NCBI RefSeq assembly: GCF_946885955.1
Contig: NZ_CAMPHI010000076.1
Span: 1 to 14,166, forward strand
Reading direction: 5' to 3'
Source of the DNA: an uncultured Pseudomonas sp.
Lineage (GTDB): Bacteria > Pseudomonadota > Gammaproteobacteria > Pseudomonadales > Pseudomonadaceae
Length of the DNA: 14,166 nucleotides
Part shown: positions 1 to 9,063 of the stretch, in pieces
Layout: every line of letters starts with the position of its first letter
How positions within the stretch are numbered: position 1 is the stretch's first letter
Translations under genes and position numbers: made by a program
Notes under the pieces: generated by a model
The model's database searches: none
What the model was told of the DNA's origin: nothing
The model's input: only the letters and a program-made list of their open reading frames with translations

Positions 1-507
1 ACCAGCTCGCACGCCGCGGCCATCAGCGACGCGCCCCAGGTATGGGATGCCGATGCACTGAATCTGTTGGCGCTCGGTACGGTCCAGATACCGCAGGGCG
101 GAGTAATCACTCCGCATCCGGGCGAGGCCGGTCGCCTGCTAGGCATTCCGACGGCTCAGGTGCAGGCCGATCGTCCCGCCGCGGCTTGCGCGCTGGCCAA
201 GCGATACGGGGTGGTGTGCGTATTGAAGGGCGCGGGCAGTCTGATTGCCGACCCCTCGGGGCAGTTGCTGCTGTGCGATCGCGGTCATCCGGTCATGGCG
301 GGCGCCGGCTTGGGAGACGTGCTCGCCGGCGTGATCGGCGCCTTGCTGGCGCAGGGGCTGACGGCCATGGCGGCGGCCAGTCTTGGCGTTTGGTTGCATG
401 CGCGTGCCGGCGAGCGGCTGGCGGAACAAGGGGTTGGGCTGGCCGCGAGCGATCTATGCGCGGTCATTCGCCAGTTATTGCAGGAGCACTCGGTTTGTCT
501 GAACTAG
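1..507 (+). CDS. nnrD: NAD(P)HX dehydratase domain, 3' part of bifunctional NnrE/NnrD (5' end outside window)
   Basis: An open frame runs from base 1 to a TAG at 505-507, giving the last 168 residues of the ribokinase-like dehydratase that repairs hydrated NAD(P)H (NADHX/NADPHX) in an ADP- or ATP-dependent reaction. Visible family motifs are [11 protein letters not shown] (residues 14-24 of the fragment), [13 protein letters not shown] (about 36-48), the KGAGSLIA strand, and the catalytic GLGDVLAG loop, whose Asp is residue 106. In most bacteria this domain is fused behind the NADHX epimerase domain in a protein of about 500 residues. That fusion is known for the family, but the epimerase part lies outside the window. 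The stop overlaps the tsaE start by 13 bases, indicating translational coupling. Family assignment is secure; the upstream extent is unknown. Confidence 0.9.
   Translation, partial: TSSHAAAISDAPQVWDADALNLLALGTVQIPQGGVITPHPGEAGRLLGIPTAQVQADRPAAACALAKRYGVVCVLKGAGSLIADPSGQLLLCDRGHPVMAGAGLGDVLAGVIGALLAQGLTAMAAASLGVWLHARAGERLAEQGVGLAASDLCAVIRQLLQEHSVCLN
482..486 (+). promoter_or_regulatory. Shine-Dalgarno sequence that decides the tsaE TTG start
   Basis: AGGAG lies inside the 3' end of nnrD, 8 bases upstream of the TTG at 495. The in-frame ATG at 456 has no comparable site and would add 13 residues ([13 protein letters not shown]) unlike the usual TsaE N-terminus. This supports TTG at 495 as the start. 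Confidence 0.75.
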
Positions 508-962
508 AACTATATGCCGCCGACGAAGAGGCGATGCTGGCGCTGGGTGCACGGATCGCCGAGGCCAGTGCTGGTGTCGGTGTGATCTATCTGCATGGCG
601 ATTTGGGCGCCGGCAAAACCACCCTGTCGCGCGGCATTATCCGGGGGCTGGGGCACGCGGGGGCGGTGAAAAGCCCGACCTTTACCTTGGTCGAGCCCTA
701 CGAAATCGGTGAGGTGCGCGCCTTTCATTTTGACCTCTACCGGCTGCTCGATCCCGAGGAGTTGGAGTTTCTCGGCATCCGCGATTATTTCTCCGGCGAG
801 GCATTGTGCCTGGTCGAGTGGCCCGAGCAAGGCGCAGGCGTTTTGCCAAAGGCGGACCTGGACATTACCATTGCACCGAAAGCGGCTGGCCGCGTCTTGC
901 ACATGCGGGCGCAAGGCGCCCGCGGCGAAGCCTGGTGTGCCGCTTTGGCCACTGAGGCGTGA
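495..962 (+). CDS. tsaE: tRNA threonylcarbamoyladenosine synthesis ATPase TsaE
   Basis: TsaE is the P-loop ATPase that works with TsaB and TsaD in the cytoplasm to transfer threonylcarbamoyl to A37 of ANN-decoding tRNAs. From the TTG start the protein is 155 residues, the normal family length. The Walker A motif GDLGAGKTT is at residues 35-43. It is followed by the characteristic [10 protein letters not shown] segment, HFDLYRL, and the LVEWPE motif. The start overlaps the nnrD stop by 13 bases and is backed by an AGGAG site 8 bases upstream. The same frame stays open upstream to base 42, but that extension is composition-driven and overlaps nnrD. amiB follows after 9 bases. The yjeE/tsaE-amiB-mutL-miaA order is a classic gammaproteobacterial cluster. 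Assignment is very secure; the start is likely. Confidence 0.95.
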   Translation: MSELELYAADEEAMLALGARIAEASAGVGVIYLHGDLGAGKTTLSRGIIRGLGHAGAVKSPTFTLVEPYEIGEVRAFHFDLYRLLDPEELEFLGIRDYFSGEALCLVEWPEQGAGVLPKADLDITIAPKAAGRVLHMRAQGARGEAWCAALATEA

Positions 963-971
963 TCAAAAATA

Positions 972-2396
972 ATGGGGTTGGCTATGCGCATCAGCGCAGT
1001 TTTCATCGCGGTTGCAGTGGTACTGGCATCGTTTTGCACCGAAGTGCTGGCTGCATCGGATGTGCGCAGCGTGCGGTTGTGGCGCGCGCCGGACAACACG
1101 CGGCTGGTTTTTGACCTGTCCGGTCCAGTCCAGCACAAGGTATTCACCCTGAGTTCACCGAATCGCATCGTCATCGATGTCAGCGGTGCCAAGCTGGCCA
1201 CGTCGCTGGATAACCTGGCGCTGGCCAATACGCCCATTACCGGTATGCGTTCGGCGCAACGTAGTCCGGACGAGTTGCGGGTGGTGATCGATCTGTCTGC
1301 CGCGGTAACCCCCAAGAGCTTTACCCTGGCGCCCAATCAGCAATATGGCGATCGCCTGGTCGTCGACCTGTACGACAGCGAAGCGGCGGCTGCCCCGGAA
1401 CTGCCCAGCATCGCCAGCGCCAGCACGCCGCCGACGCCGGTTACACCGAGCCAGGCGCCGACCCGCGTAACCCCTGCGGGTGGCAAGCGCGACATCGTGA
1501 TCGCGATCGATGCCGGGCACGGTGGCGAAGACCCGGGCGCGCTGTCGCCGGTCAAAGGCCAATTCGAGAAGCAAGTGACCCTGGCGATCGCCAAGGAATT
1601 ACAGCGTCAAGTCAATGCCGAGAAAGGCTTCCGCGGCGAGCTGGTGCGCACCGGTGACTATTTCATCCCGCTGCGCAAGCGTACCGAGATCGCGCGCAAG
1701 AAAGGCGCCGATCTGTTCGTCTCCATCCATGCCGATGCCGCGCCGCGCGCCGCGGCTTTCGGCGCTTCGGTTTATGCGCTGTCGGATCGAGGTGCGACCT
1801 CGGAAACTGCGCGCTGGCTGGCCGACACGGAAAACCAGTCGGACCTGATCGGTGGCGCCGGCAATGTCAGTCTGGATGACAAGGACCGCATGCTCGCCGG
1901 GGTGCTGCTGGATCTGTCGATGACCGCTTCGCTGTCGTCCAGCCTGAATGTCGGCAACAAGGTGTTGAATACCATGGGACGCATCACCCCGCTGCACAAG
2001 CGGCGGGTCGAGCAGGCTGGCTTCATGGTGTTGAAGTCGCCGGATATTCCCTCGATTCTTGTGGAAACCGGATTCATCTCCAATCCGAACGAGGCACGAA
2101 AGCTCGCCTCCGAATCGCATCAACAGGCGTTGGCGCGCTCGATTCTCGCCGGCGTTCGGCAGTTCTTTCATGAGAACCCGCCCCCTGGCAGCTATATAGC
2201 CTGGATGCGCGATAACGGCCAGATCGCCCTGGGGCCGCGCGAGCATGTGGTGAGTTCCGGCGAGAGCCTGGCGCTGATCGCCCAGCGCTACCAGATTAGC
2301 CTCGGCATGCTGCGCAGTGCCAACTCGCTACGCTCCGATGTGATCAAGGTCGGACAGAAACTGCAGATTCCCGCCACGCTGGCGGCTCAGCCATGA
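972..2396 (+). CDS. amiB: Periplasmic N-acetylmuramoyl-L-alanine amidase with AMIN and LysM domains
   Basis: This secreted zinc amidase cleaves the bond between N-acetylmuramate and the stem peptide during septum splitting. Family members are activated by LytM factors such as EnvC or NlpD. Residues 5-27 form a signal peptide with likely cleavage after A27 or A28. An AMIN domain for septal targeting covers about 32-134, and a Pro/Thr/Ala-rich linker about 138-172. The Amidase_3 domain (about 174-400) has zinc ligands H183, E199 and H253 and catalytic E365. The stretch at about 288-345 corresponds to the regulatory helix insert of the AmiA/B/C family. A LysM domain occupies 424-467. An ATG at 984 (MRISAVF) is an alternative start and equally leaves a signal peptide; neither start has a strong ribosome-binding site. 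The stop overlaps the mutL start in ATGA. AmiB and AmiC differ little, so the symbol rests on the context. Confidence 0.93.
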   Translation: MGLAMRISAVFIAVAVVLASFCTEVLAASDVRSVRLWRAPDNTRLVFDLSGPVQHKVFTLSSPNRIVIDVSGAKLATSLDNLALANTPITGMRSAQRSPDELRVVIDLSAAVTPKSFTLAPNQQYGDRLVVDLYDSEAAAAPELPSIASASTPPTPVTPSQAPTRVTPAGGKRDIVIAIDAGHGGEDPGALSPVKGQFEKQVTLAIAKELQRQVNAEKGFRGELVRTGDYFIPLRKRTEIARKKGADLFVSIHADAAPRAAAFGASVYALSDRGATSETARWLADTENQSDLIGGAGNVSLDDKDRMLAGVLLDLSMTASLSSSLNVGNKVLNTMGRITPLHKRRVEQAGFMVLKSPDIPSILVETGFISNPNEARKLASESHQQALARSILAGVRQFFHENPPPGSYIAWMRDNGQIALGPREHVVSSGESLALIAQRYQISLGMLRSANSLRSDVIKVGQKLQIPATLAAQP

Positions 2397-4264
2397 GCGA
2401 GCAAGTGCGTATCCAGCTGCTGAGCCCGCGCCTGGCTAACCAGATCGCCGCCGGCGAGGTGGTCGAACGGCCTGCTTCGGTGGTCAAGGAGCTGCTGGAA
2501 AACAGCCTGGACTCTGGCGCCAAGCGCATCGAGGTGGATGTCGAGCAGGGCGGCGTCAAGCTTCTGCGGGTGCGCGACGATGGCGGCGGTATCGCCGCGG
2601 ATGATCTGCCGTTGGCCCTGGCGCGCCATGCCACCAGCAAGATCCGCGAACTGGAAGACCTTGAGCAGGTGATGAGCCTGGGCTTTCGCGGCGAGGCCTT
2701 AGCTTCGATCAGCTCGGTCGCGCGCCTGACCCTGACCTCGCGCACCGCCGATGCCGAGCAGGCCTGGCAGGTGGAGACCGAAGGCCGCGAAATGCAGCCG
2801 CGTGTGCAGCCGGCGGCGCATCCGGTCGGGACCTCGGTGGAAGTGCGCGACCTGTTTTTCAATACCCCGGCGCGGCGCAAGTTCCTCAAGGCCGAGAAAA
2901 CCGAGTTCGATCATCTGCAGGAAGTCATCAAGCGCCTGGCCCTGGCGCGCTTCGACGTCGGCTTTCACTTGCGTCACAACGGCAAGACCGTGCTGGCGTT
3001 GCACGAAGCGGTCGATGAGGTCAGTCGGGCCCGGCGGGTGGCCTCGGTCTGCAGCGCGGCCTTTCTCGAGCAGGCGCTGCCGATCGAGGTCGAGCGCAAT
3101 GGCCTGCGCTTGTGGGGCTGGGTAGGTTTGCCGACGTTTTCCCGCAGCCAGGCCGATCTACAGTACTTCTATGTGAATGGCCGCACGGTACGCGACAAGC
3201 TGGTCGCCCATGCGGTGCGGCAGGCTTACCGCGACGTGCTGTTCAACGGCCGTCATCCGACTTTCGTGCTGTTTCTGGAGATCGACCCCTCGGTGGTCGA
3301 CGTCAACGTGCACCCGACCAAGCACGAAGTGCGTTTTCGCGACGGGCGCATGGTCCACGATTTCCTTTACGGCACCTTGCACCGTGCCTTGGGCGAGGTG
3401 CGTCCGGAGGATCAGCTGGCGGCGCCGGCCGCCGTGGCCGGGATGCTCGCGCCAACCGGGCAGGCCGCCGGCGAATTTGGCCCGCAAGGCGAGATAGGCC
3501 TGGCCGCCAGTTTGCTGGAACCCCAGCCCGCAGCGTCGATCTGGCGCTCGCCAGGTGCCGGCTATCAGGGCGCACGGCCGGGGCCGGCAATGCCTGCCGC
3601 CGAAGCGCAGGGCGCTTATCGCGAGTTCTTCTCGCCGCTGCCGCAAGCGTCTGCGAGCCTGCCCGAAGCCCAGGGCGACGTGCCGCCGCTCGGTTATGCG
3701 ATCGCTCAGTTGAAAGGCATCTATATCCTCGCGGAAAACGTGCAAGGCTTGGTCGTGGTGGATATGCACGCGGCCCATGAGCGTATTACCTATGAGCGGC
3801 TGAAAGTCGCCATGGCCAGCGAAGGACTGCGCGGACAGCCATTGTTGGTGCCGGAGTCCATCGCCGTCAGTCAGCGTGAGGCCGATTGCGCCGAGGAACA
3901 TGCCGCCTGGTTTCAGCGCCTGGGCTTCGAGTTGCAGCGCCTGGGCCCGGAAAGCCTGGCGATCCGGCAGATCCCCGCACTGCTCAAGCAGGCCGAAGCG
4001 ACCCGCCTGGTACAGGACGTGCTCGCCGACCTGCTGGAGTACGGCACTACCGACCGTATCCAGGCCCACCTCAACGAGCTGCTCGGCACCATGGCCTGTC
4101 ACGGCGCGGTGCGGGCCAATCGACGCCTGACCCTGCCGGAAATGAACGCGCTGCTGCGCGATATGGAGCACACCGAGCGCAGTGGTCAGTGCAATCATGG
4201 GCGTCCGACCTGGACGCAGATGGGCATGGATGACCTCGACAAGCTGTTCCTGCGTGGCCGTTGA
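2393..4264 (+). CDS. mutL: DNA mismatch repair protein MutL, endonuclease-type C-terminus
   Basis: MutL links MutS mismatch recognition to strand incision. The 623-residue product starts at the ATG of an ATGA overlap with amiB. The N-terminal GHKL ATPase has motif [17 protein letters not shown] and KELLENSLD (E33 catalytic, N37 metal-binding, by alignment to E. coli E29 and N33), motif II RDDGGGI (61-67) and motif III GFRGEA (97-102). The transducer domain ends at about 335. A Pro/Ala-rich linker spans about 340-430. The C-terminal dimerisation domain contains [12 protein letters not shown] (457-468), which fits the DQHA(X)2E(X)4E nuclease motif with Met for Gln. The companion ACHGAV (568-573) and CNHGRP (600-605) motifs are also present. 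E. coli MutL, which relies on MutH, lacks this motif. No mutH is in the window. Family is certain; nuclease activity is inferred. Confidence 0.97.
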   Translation: MSEQVRIQLLSPRLANQIAAGEVVERPASVVKELLENSLDSGAKRIEVDVEQGGVKLLRVRDDGGGIAADDLPLALARHATSKIRELEDLEQVMSLGFRGEALASISSVARLTLTSRTADAEQAWQVETEGREMQPRVQPAAHPVGTSVEVRDLFFNTPARRKFLKAEKTEFDHLQEVIKRLALARFDVGFHLRHNGKTVLALHEAVDEVSRARRVASVCSAAFLEQALPIEVERNGLRLWGWVGLPTFSRSQADLQYFYVNGRTVRDKLVAHAVRQAYRDVLFNGRHPTFVLFLEIDPSVVDVNVHPTKHEVRFRDGRMVHDFLYGTLHRALGEVRPEDQLAAPAAVAGMLAPTGQAAGEFGPQGEIGLAASLLEPQPAASIWRSPGAGYQGARPGPAMPAAEAQGAYREFFSPLPQASASLPEAQGDVPPLGYAIAQLKGIYILAENVQGLVVVDMHAAHERITYERLKVAMASEGLRGQPLLVPESIAVSQREADCAEEHAAWFQRLGFELQRLGPESLAIRQIPALLKQAEATRLVQDVLADLLEYGTTDRIQAHLNELLGTMACHGAVRANRRLTLPEMNALLRDMEHTERSGQCNHGRPTWTQMGMDDLDKLFLRGR

Positions 4265-4288
4265 GCGCGCGAGCGCGGGGCGTTGAAT

Positions 4289-5263
4289 ATGACTGAGCAG
4301 CTGCCCCCGGCGATTTTCCTGATGGGGCCGACTGCCGCCGGCAAGACCGACCTGGCCCTGGAGCTGGCCCGGACACTGCCGTGCGAGCTGATCAGCGTCG
4401 ACTCGGCACTGATCTATCGGGGCATGGATATCGGCACCGCCAAGCCGGATCGCACCACCCTGGCTGAATTTCCCCATCGTTTGATCGATATCCGCGATCC
4501 CGCCGAGAGCTATTCGGCCGCCGAATTCCGTGTCGATGCCCTGGCGGCCATGGCCGAGATCACCGCGCGCGGGCGTATCCCGCTGCTGGTGGGCGGCACC
4601 ATGCTGTATTTCAAGGCGCTCCTCGAGGGGCTGGCGGATATGCCCTGCGCCGATCCGGGCGTGCGTGCCGAGTTGCAGGCGCTCGCCGAAGCCGAGGGCT
4701 GGCAGGCACTGCACCGCGAGTTGATGGCGGTCGACCCGGCGTCGGCGGCTCGCATTCATCCCAATGATCCGCAACGCCTGATTCGTGCCCTGGAGGTTCA
4801 TCGGGTCAGCGGTATGACGATGACCGCACACCGCGAGCGACAGGCCGCGCAAAAACCAGCCGCCGACACGCCCGGTGGCGGGCAATTCCCCTATACTGTT
4901 GCGCAGTTGGCCATCGCGCCGGTCGAGCGACAACTGTTGCATGAGCGAATCGCGCAGCGATTCGAGTTGATGTTGGAACAGGGCTTCGTCGCGGAGGTCG
5001 AACGCCTGCGCTGCAGAAGTGACTTGCACGCCGGCTTGCCGTCTATACGGGCTGTGGGTTATCGCCAGGTATGGGAATACCTGGATGGGGGCATTGACGA
5101 GGCACAGATGCGTGAACGCGGCATTGTCGCGACACGCCAGTTGGCAAAACGACAATTCACCTGGCTGCGCGGTTGGGCTGGGGTCGAGTGGCTGGACAGT
5201 CTGGCCTGCGACAATCTGACACGCGCCTTGAAATACCTTAAAGCGGTCTCCATATTGACCTGA
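4289..5263 (+). CDS. miaA: tRNA dimethylallyltransferase MiaA
   Basis: MiaA transfers the dimethylallyl group from DMAPP to N6 of A37 in tRNAs reading UNN codons, the first step of (ms2)i6A synthesis. The product is 324 residues, a normal length. The P-loop GPTAAGKT is at residues 13-20. It is followed by [18 protein letters not shown] (Asp of the catalytic DS pair), the IRDP segment, [18 protein letters not shown] and the [10 protein letters not shown] region near the C-terminus. The ATG at 4289 is chosen over an in-frame TTG at 4283 because GGGG at 4277-4280 is spaced 8 bases from it and the family begins close to the P-loop. The gap to mutL is 24 bases. The last 12 or so codons double as a candidate sigma-32 promoter for hfq. 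Assignment is very secure. Confidence 0.97.
   Translation: MTEQLPPAIFLMGPTAAGKTDLALELARTLPCELISVDSALIYRGMDIGTAKPDRTTLAEFPHRLIDIRDPAESYSAAEFRVDALAAMAEITARGRIPLLVGGTMLYFKALLEGLADMPCADPGVRAELQALAEAEGWQALHRELMAVDPASAARIHPNDPQRLIRALEVHRVSGMTMTAHRERQAAQKPAADTPGGGQFPYTVAQLAIAPVERQLLHERIAQRFELMLEQGFVAEVERLRCRSDLHAGLPSIRAVGYRQVWEYLDGGIDEAQMRERGIVATRQLAKRQFTWLRGWAGVEWLDSLACDNLTRALKYLKAVSILT
5227..5255 (+). promoter_or_regulatory. Candidate sigma-32 (heat-shock) promoter for hfq, inside the end of miaA
   Basis: CTTGAAA (5227-5233) matches the sigma-32 -35 consensus exactly. After 14 bases comes CTCCATAT (5248-5255), one mismatch from the -10 consensus CCCCATNT. The predicted start is near 5262, giving a leader of about 100 bases before hfq. 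From memory, E. coli has heat-shock promoters serving hfq in this same cluster, which supports the call. The counter-argument is that these bases also encode the MiaA C-terminus ([11 protein letters not shown]), so the match could be coincidental. No experimental evidence is available here. Confidence 0.6.
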
Positions 5264-5622
<359 letters not shown>

Positions 5623-5624
5623 TT

Positions 5625-5630
5625 AGGGGG
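5625..5630 (+). promoter_or_regulatory. Shine-Dalgarno sequence supporting the hflX TTG start
   Basis: AGGGGG sits 5 bases before the TTG at 5636. No ATG or GTG near it lies in the hflX frame, and the HflX N-terminal FFERH sequence begins directly after this TTG. Confidence 0.7.
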
Positions 5631-5635
5631 CTGTA

Positions 5636-6937
5636 TTGTTCTTCGAGCGCCATCAAGGGGGTGAACGGGCCATCCTGGTTCATCTGGACGACCAAGACTC
5701 CGAGGCGCGTGAAGACCCTCAAGAGTTTCAGGAGCTGGCCGTTTCGGCCGGCGCCGATGCCGTGGATTTTTTCAACGTGCCGAGCAATCGGCTCACCGCA
5801 AAATTCCTGATCGGCAGCGGTAAAGTCGAAGAGTTGCGTGACCGGGTGAAGGCGACCGAAGCCGATCTGGTCATCTTCAACCATGTCCTGACGCCAAGCC
5901 AGGAGCGTAATCTCGAACGGGTTTTCGAGTGCCGGGTGCTCGATCGTACCGGGCTGATCCTGGATATCTTCGCGCAACGTGCCCGTACTCACGAAGGTAA
6001 GCTGCAGGTCGAGTTGGCGCAGTTGGATCATCTCAGTACCCGTCTGGTGCGCGGCTGGACCCACCTGGAGCGGCAGAAGGGCGGTATCGGTCTGCGCGGC
6101 CCCGGGGAAACCCAGCTGGAAACCGATCGCCGTCTGTTGCGGGTGCGCATCCGCCAGATCAAGCAGAAGCTCGAAAAGGTGCGCAGCCAGCGCGAGCAAG
6201 CACGGCGCGGGCGCAAGCGTGCCGACATCCCTTCGGTGTCGCTGGTCGGCTATACCAACGCCGGCAAGTCGACGCTGTTCAATGCCTTGACCGAATCCGA
6301 GGTCTACGCGGCCGATCAGTTGTTCGCCACGCTCGATCCGACCTTGCGCCGGCTGGAGCTGGATGATCTCGGGCCGGTGGTATTGGCCGACACCGTGGGT
6401 TTCATCCGCCATTTGCCGCACAAGCTGGTCGAGGCCTTTCGCGCGACGCTCGAGGAATCGAGCAACTCCGATTTGCTCCTGCACGTGATCGACGCCCATG
6501 AGCCTGAGCGCGACCAGCAGATCGAGCAGGTAATGGCCGTGCTCGGCGAGATCGGTGCTCATGAGCTGCCGATGCTCGAGGTTTACAACAAGCTCGACCT
6601 GCTCGAAGGCGTCGAGCCGCAAATTCAGCGCAACGCCGACGGCAAACCTCAGCGTGTCTGGCTTTCTGCACGCGATGGGCGCGGTCTGCCGCTGCTCAAG
6701 CAGGCGATCGCCGAATTGCTGGGCGACGATTTATTTGTCGGGACCCTGCATTTGCCGCAGGATCTTGCGCGGTTGCGGGCGCAGTTTTTCGCCCTGGGCG
6801 CGGTGCAGAGTGAAAATCATGCCGACGATGGCAGCAGTCTGCTGGCGGTTCGCCTGCCGCGGATCGAGCTGAATCGCTTGGTGAGCAGGGCTGGATTGCT
6901 GCCGCTGGAATTTATCGAGCAACACACTTTGCAATAA
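5636..6937 (+). CDS. hflX: Ribosome-associated GTPase HflX
   Basis: HflX is a cytoplasmic OBG-HflX family GTPase that binds the 50S subunit and splits stalled or heat-damaged ribosomes. The 433-residue protein has an N-terminal HflX domain (about 1-140), a Gly-rich linker with GLRGPGETQLETDRR (152-166), and a coiled-coil-like basic helix (about 162-196). The G domain shows G1 GYTNAGKST (205-213), G2 ATLDPT (231-236), G3 DTVG (252-255), G4 NKLD (318-321) and G5 SARDG (344-348). The C-terminal domain ends near LPLEFIEQHTLQ. The start is TTG, backed by AGGGGG 5 bases upstream. The gene follows hfq by 13 bases and is probably co-transcribed with it from the heat-shock promoter. Assignment is certain. 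Confidence 0.97.
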   Translation: MFFERHQGGERAILVHLDDQDSEAREDPQEFQELAVSAGADAVDFFNVPSNRLTAKFLIGSGKVEELRDRVKATEADLVIFNHVLTPSQERNLERVFECRVLDRTGLILDIFAQRARTHEGKLQVELAQLDHLSTRLVRGWTHLERQKGGIGLRGPGETQLETDRRLLRVRIRQIKQKLEKVRSQREQARRGRKRADIPSVSLVGYTNAGKSTLFNALTESEVYAADQLFATLDPTLRRLELDDLGPVVLADTVGFIRHLPHKLVEAFRATLEESSNSDLLLHVIDAHEPERDQQIEQVMAVLGEIGAHELPMLEVYNKLDLLEGVEPQIQRNADGKPQRVWLSARDGRGLPLLKQAIAELLGDDLFVGTLHLPQDLARLRAQFFALGAVQSENHADDGSSLLAVRLPRIELNRLVSRAGLLPLEFIEQHTLQ

Positions 6938-6946
6938 AGCCTGCCG

Positions 6947-6963
6947 CAGTGGCTTTGCCGCTG
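6947..6963 (+). other. Small hairpin in the hflX-hflK spacer
   Basis: CAGTGGC-TTT-GCCGCTG forms a 7-bp stem with one G-U pair and a three-base loop, 9 bases after the hflX stop. No T-tract follows. It may act as an mRNA 3' stabiliser or be chance. Confidence 0.3.
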
Positions 6964-6989
6964 ATGGCCGGCATTCGGTAGCATTGGTC

Positions 6990-7016
6990 GGCGCGCCGTG
7001 GGCGCGCCTTTGCTTT
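6990..7016 (+). terminator. GC-rich hairpin, possible weak terminator or attenuator between hflX and hflK
   Basis: GGCGCGCC (6990-6997) is repeated at 7001-7008 after a GTG spacer. Because the octamer is its own reverse complement, the two copies form a perfect 8-bp stem with a three-base loop. It is followed by TTTGCTTT, an interrupted T-tract, so termination would be partial at best. It ends 17 bases before the hflK start. It could reduce read-through into hflKC or protect the upstream mRNA. Confidence 0.5.
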
Positions 7017-7033
7017 ATCAGATGGAGAGCGCT

Positions 7034-8188
7034 ATGGCTTGGAATGAGCCGGGTGGCAACTCGAATAATCAGGATCCATGGGGCGGCCGCAAAGGCGGTG
7101 ACCGCAAGGGTCCGCCGGATCTCGACGAGGCCTTCCGCAAGCTGCAGGACAGCCTTAACGGCCTGTTCGGTGGCGGTAAGAAAGGTGGTGGCGACGGCGA
7201 TACCGGCAAGGGCGGCGGCTTTGGCATGCTGCTGATCGGTCTGGCGTTGCTGGCGGTCGTCTGGCTGTACAGCGCCATCTATGTGGTCGACGAGCAGGAA
7301 CAGGCCGTGGTGCTGCGTTTCGGCAAGTACTACGAGACGGTTGGGCCGGGCTTGAACATCTATTTCCCACCCTTCGATCGCAAGTTTCAGGAAAACGTCA
7401 CCCGTGAGCGTGCTTACAGCAAGCAGGGGCAGATGTTGACCGAGGACGAGAACATCATCGAAGTGCCGCTGACGGTGCAGTACAAGATCGCCAACCTGAA
7501 GGATTTCGTCCTCAACGTCGATCAGCCGGAAGTCAGCCTGCAGCATGCTACCGACAGCGCGGTGCGCCATGTGGTTGGTTCCACCGAGATGGATCAGGTG
7601 CTGACCGAAGGGCGCGAGTTGATGGCCAGTGAGGTAAAGGAGCGCCTACAGCGCTTCCTCGATAACTACCAGACCGGTATCAACGTCACTCAGGTCAACC
7701 TGCAGAGCGCCGCTGCGCCGCGTGAGGTGCAAGAGGCATTCGATGACGTGATCCGGGCCCGTGAAGACGAGCAGCGCGAGAAGAACCAGGCGGAAACCTA
7801 TGCCAATGGCGTGGTGCCGGAAGCCCGGGGGCAGGCGCAGCGCCTGATCGAGGACGCCAGCGGTTACCGCGATGAAGTGGTGTCCCGTGCAACGGGTGAA
7901 GCTGATCGCTTCACCGCACTGGTTGCCGAGTACCGCAAGGCACCGGAAATCACCCGCGAGCGTCTGTATCTGGACACCATGCAGGACATCATGAGCAATA
8001 CCAGCAAGGTGCTGGTGACCGGCGATAAAGGGCAGAACAACCTGCTGTACCTGCCGCTGGACAAGATGATCGATGGTCGCAACGCCTCGGTGCCGGGCAC
8101 GGTGTCCGCCGCTGGCGTCAGCGATAGCGGCTCGCGTGCGAGCACTGATCCGCGCCAGGTCGAACTGCGTACAAGGGAGAGCCGTTGA
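7034..8188 (+). CDS. hflK: FtsH modulator subunit HflK (SPFH family)
   Basis: HflK pairs with HflC in the inner membrane to form the large cage that encloses the FtsH protease and limits its access to membrane substrates. The product is 384 residues. A Gly- and Asn-rich cytoplasmic N-terminus includes NNQDPWGG (11-18) and GGGKKGGGDGDTGKGGG (46-62). A transmembrane helix follows at about 64-83. The SPFH/band-7 domain (about 84-270) includes VVLRFGKYYETVGPGLN. A long charged helix with REDEQREKNQAETYANGVVPEARG continues to about 310, and the tail is polar. The ATG at 7034 has GGAG 6 bases upstream. ATG at 7022 and GTG at 6998 are in frame but poorer, the latter lying in a hairpin. The stop overlaps the hflC start by one base (TGATG). 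Assignment is certain. Confidence 0.96.
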   Translation: MAWNEPGGNSNNQDPWGGRKGGDRKGPPDLDEAFRKLQDSLNGLFGGGKKGGGDGDTGKGGGFGMLLIGLALLAVVWLYSAIYVVDEQEQAVVLRFGKYYETVGPGLNIYFPPFDRKFQENVTRERAYSKQGQMLTEDENIIEVPLTVQYKIANLKDFVLNVDQPEVSLQHATDSAVRHVVGSTEMDQVLTEGRELMASEVKERLQRFLDNYQTGINVTQVNLQSAAAPREVQEAFDDVIRAREDEQREKNQAETYANGVVPEARGQAQRLIEDASGYRDEVVSRATGEADRFTALVAEYRKAPEITRERLYLDTMQDIMSNTSKVLVTGDKGQNNLLYLPLDKMIDGRNASVPGTVSAAGVSDSGSRASTDPRQVELRTRESR

Positions 8189-9057
8189 TGAGCAATAAAT
8201 CGCTGATCGCCCTGATCGTTGGCGTGGTACTGGCGCTGATTGCCTGGAATAGTTTTTATATCGTTTCGCAAACCGAGCGTGCGGTGCTGCTGCAGTTTGG
8301 TCGCATCGTCGAGCCAGATGTGGCGCCCGGTCTGCATGTGAAGATTCCTTACGTCAATAAGGTGCGCAAATTCGACGGGCGTTTAATGACCCTCGATTCG
8401 AGCAGTGCGCGCTTCCTGACCCTGGAAAAGAAAGCGCTGATGGTCGATGCCTATGCCAAATGGCGGGTGCAGGACGCCGAGCGTTTTTACACCGCAACCT
8501 CCGGTAACAAGCAGACCGCCGACGAGCGCCTGGCGCGTCGTCTGGAAGCCTCCTTAAGGGACCAGTTCGGCAAGCGTACGCTGCACGAGTCGGTTTCCGG
8601 CGAGCGGGATGCGCTGATGGCCGATGTTACGGCGTCGCTGAACCGTGCTGCGCAGCGTGAGCTGGGCATCGAGGTGATGGACGTGCGGGTCAAGGGCATC
8701 GACCTGCCGAAGGAGGTCAATCGCAGCGTGTTCGACCGCATGGGCTCCGAGCGTGAGCGTGAGGCGCGTGAGCACCGCGCCAAGGGCCGAGAGTTGGCTG
8801 AAGGCATTCGTGCCGATGCCGATCGTCAGCGTCGCGTGTTGCTGGCCGATGCCTACCGTCAGGCTGAAGAGCTGCGCGGTGATGGCGACGCCCAGGCGGC
8901 TGCGATCTACTCCAAGGCTTACGGTCAGGATCAGGAGTTTTACTCGTTCTATCGTAGCCTGAAGGCTTATCGCGAAAGTTTCGCCGACAAGAGCGACGTG
9001 CTGGTGTTGGATCCGAGCAGCGACTTCTTCCGTTATCTGGAGAAATCCAAGCCGTAA
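8188..9057 (+). CDS. hflC: FtsH modulator subunit HflC (SPFH family)
   Basis: HflC is the partner of HflK in the FtsH-HflKC membrane complex. The 289-residue protein has an N-terminal membrane anchor (about 5-24, SLIALIVGVVLALIAW), then the SPFH domain starting at IVSQTERAVLLQFGRI and including VAPGLHVKIPYVNKVRKFD. A long charged helix carries EREAREHRAKGRELAEG and ADADRQRRVLLADAYRQAEE. The C-terminal YSFYRSLKAYRESF and SSDFFRYL segments are typical of the family. Translation starts at ATG 8188 with AAGGGAG 8 bases upstream, and the start overlaps the hflK stop, pointing to coupled production of the two subunits. An intrinsic terminator lies about 100 bases downstream, so this is the last gene of the unit. 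Assignment is certain. Confidence 0.97.
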   Translation: MSNKSLIALIVGVVLALIAWNSFYIVSQTERAVLLQFGRIVEPDVAPGLHVKIPYVNKVRKFDGRLMTLDSSSARFLTLEKKALMVDAYAKWRVQDAERFYTATSGNKQTADERLARRLEASLRDQFGKRTLHESVSGERDALMADVTASLNRAAQRELGIEVMDVRVKGIDLPKEVNRSVFDRMGSEREREAREHRAKGRELAEGIRADADRQRRVLLADAYRQAEELRGDGDAQAAAIYSKAYGQDQEFYSFYRSLKAYRESFADKSDVLVLDPSSDFFRYLEKSKP

Positions 9058-9063
9058 AGGCAG

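Noticed and set aside
42..494. Upstream in-frame extension of tsaE to base 42
   Set aside because: It overlaps nnrD for its whole length, is Arg/Gly-rich without motifs, and the TTG at 495 has a proper Shine-Dalgarno sequence and the expected protein length.
1035..1037. Lipoprotein signal in AmiB at Cys22
   Set aside because: The residues before the cysteine (LASF) do not fit a lipobox. The signal peptide continues to a normal A-x-A type site at about residue 27.
4946..4964. Perfect 8-bp hairpin CGAATCGC-GCA-GCGATTCG inside miaA
   Set aside because: It encodes the conserved ERIAQRFE segment of MiaA, so the symmetry is most simply explained by coding constraint. No T-tract follows.
3158..5155. 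A 665-codon open frame on the minus strand opposite mutL and miaA
   Set aside because: It is antisense to two certain genes, has low-complexity His/Gln/Arg/Leu-rich composition typical of the reverse complement of GC-ending codons, and has no recognisable domain or ribosome-binding site.
6998..7033. GTG start of hflK at 6998
   Set aside because: The codon is the loop of the GGCGCGCC hairpin. The ATG at 7034 has GGAG six bases upstream and begins with the conserved MAWNEPGG.
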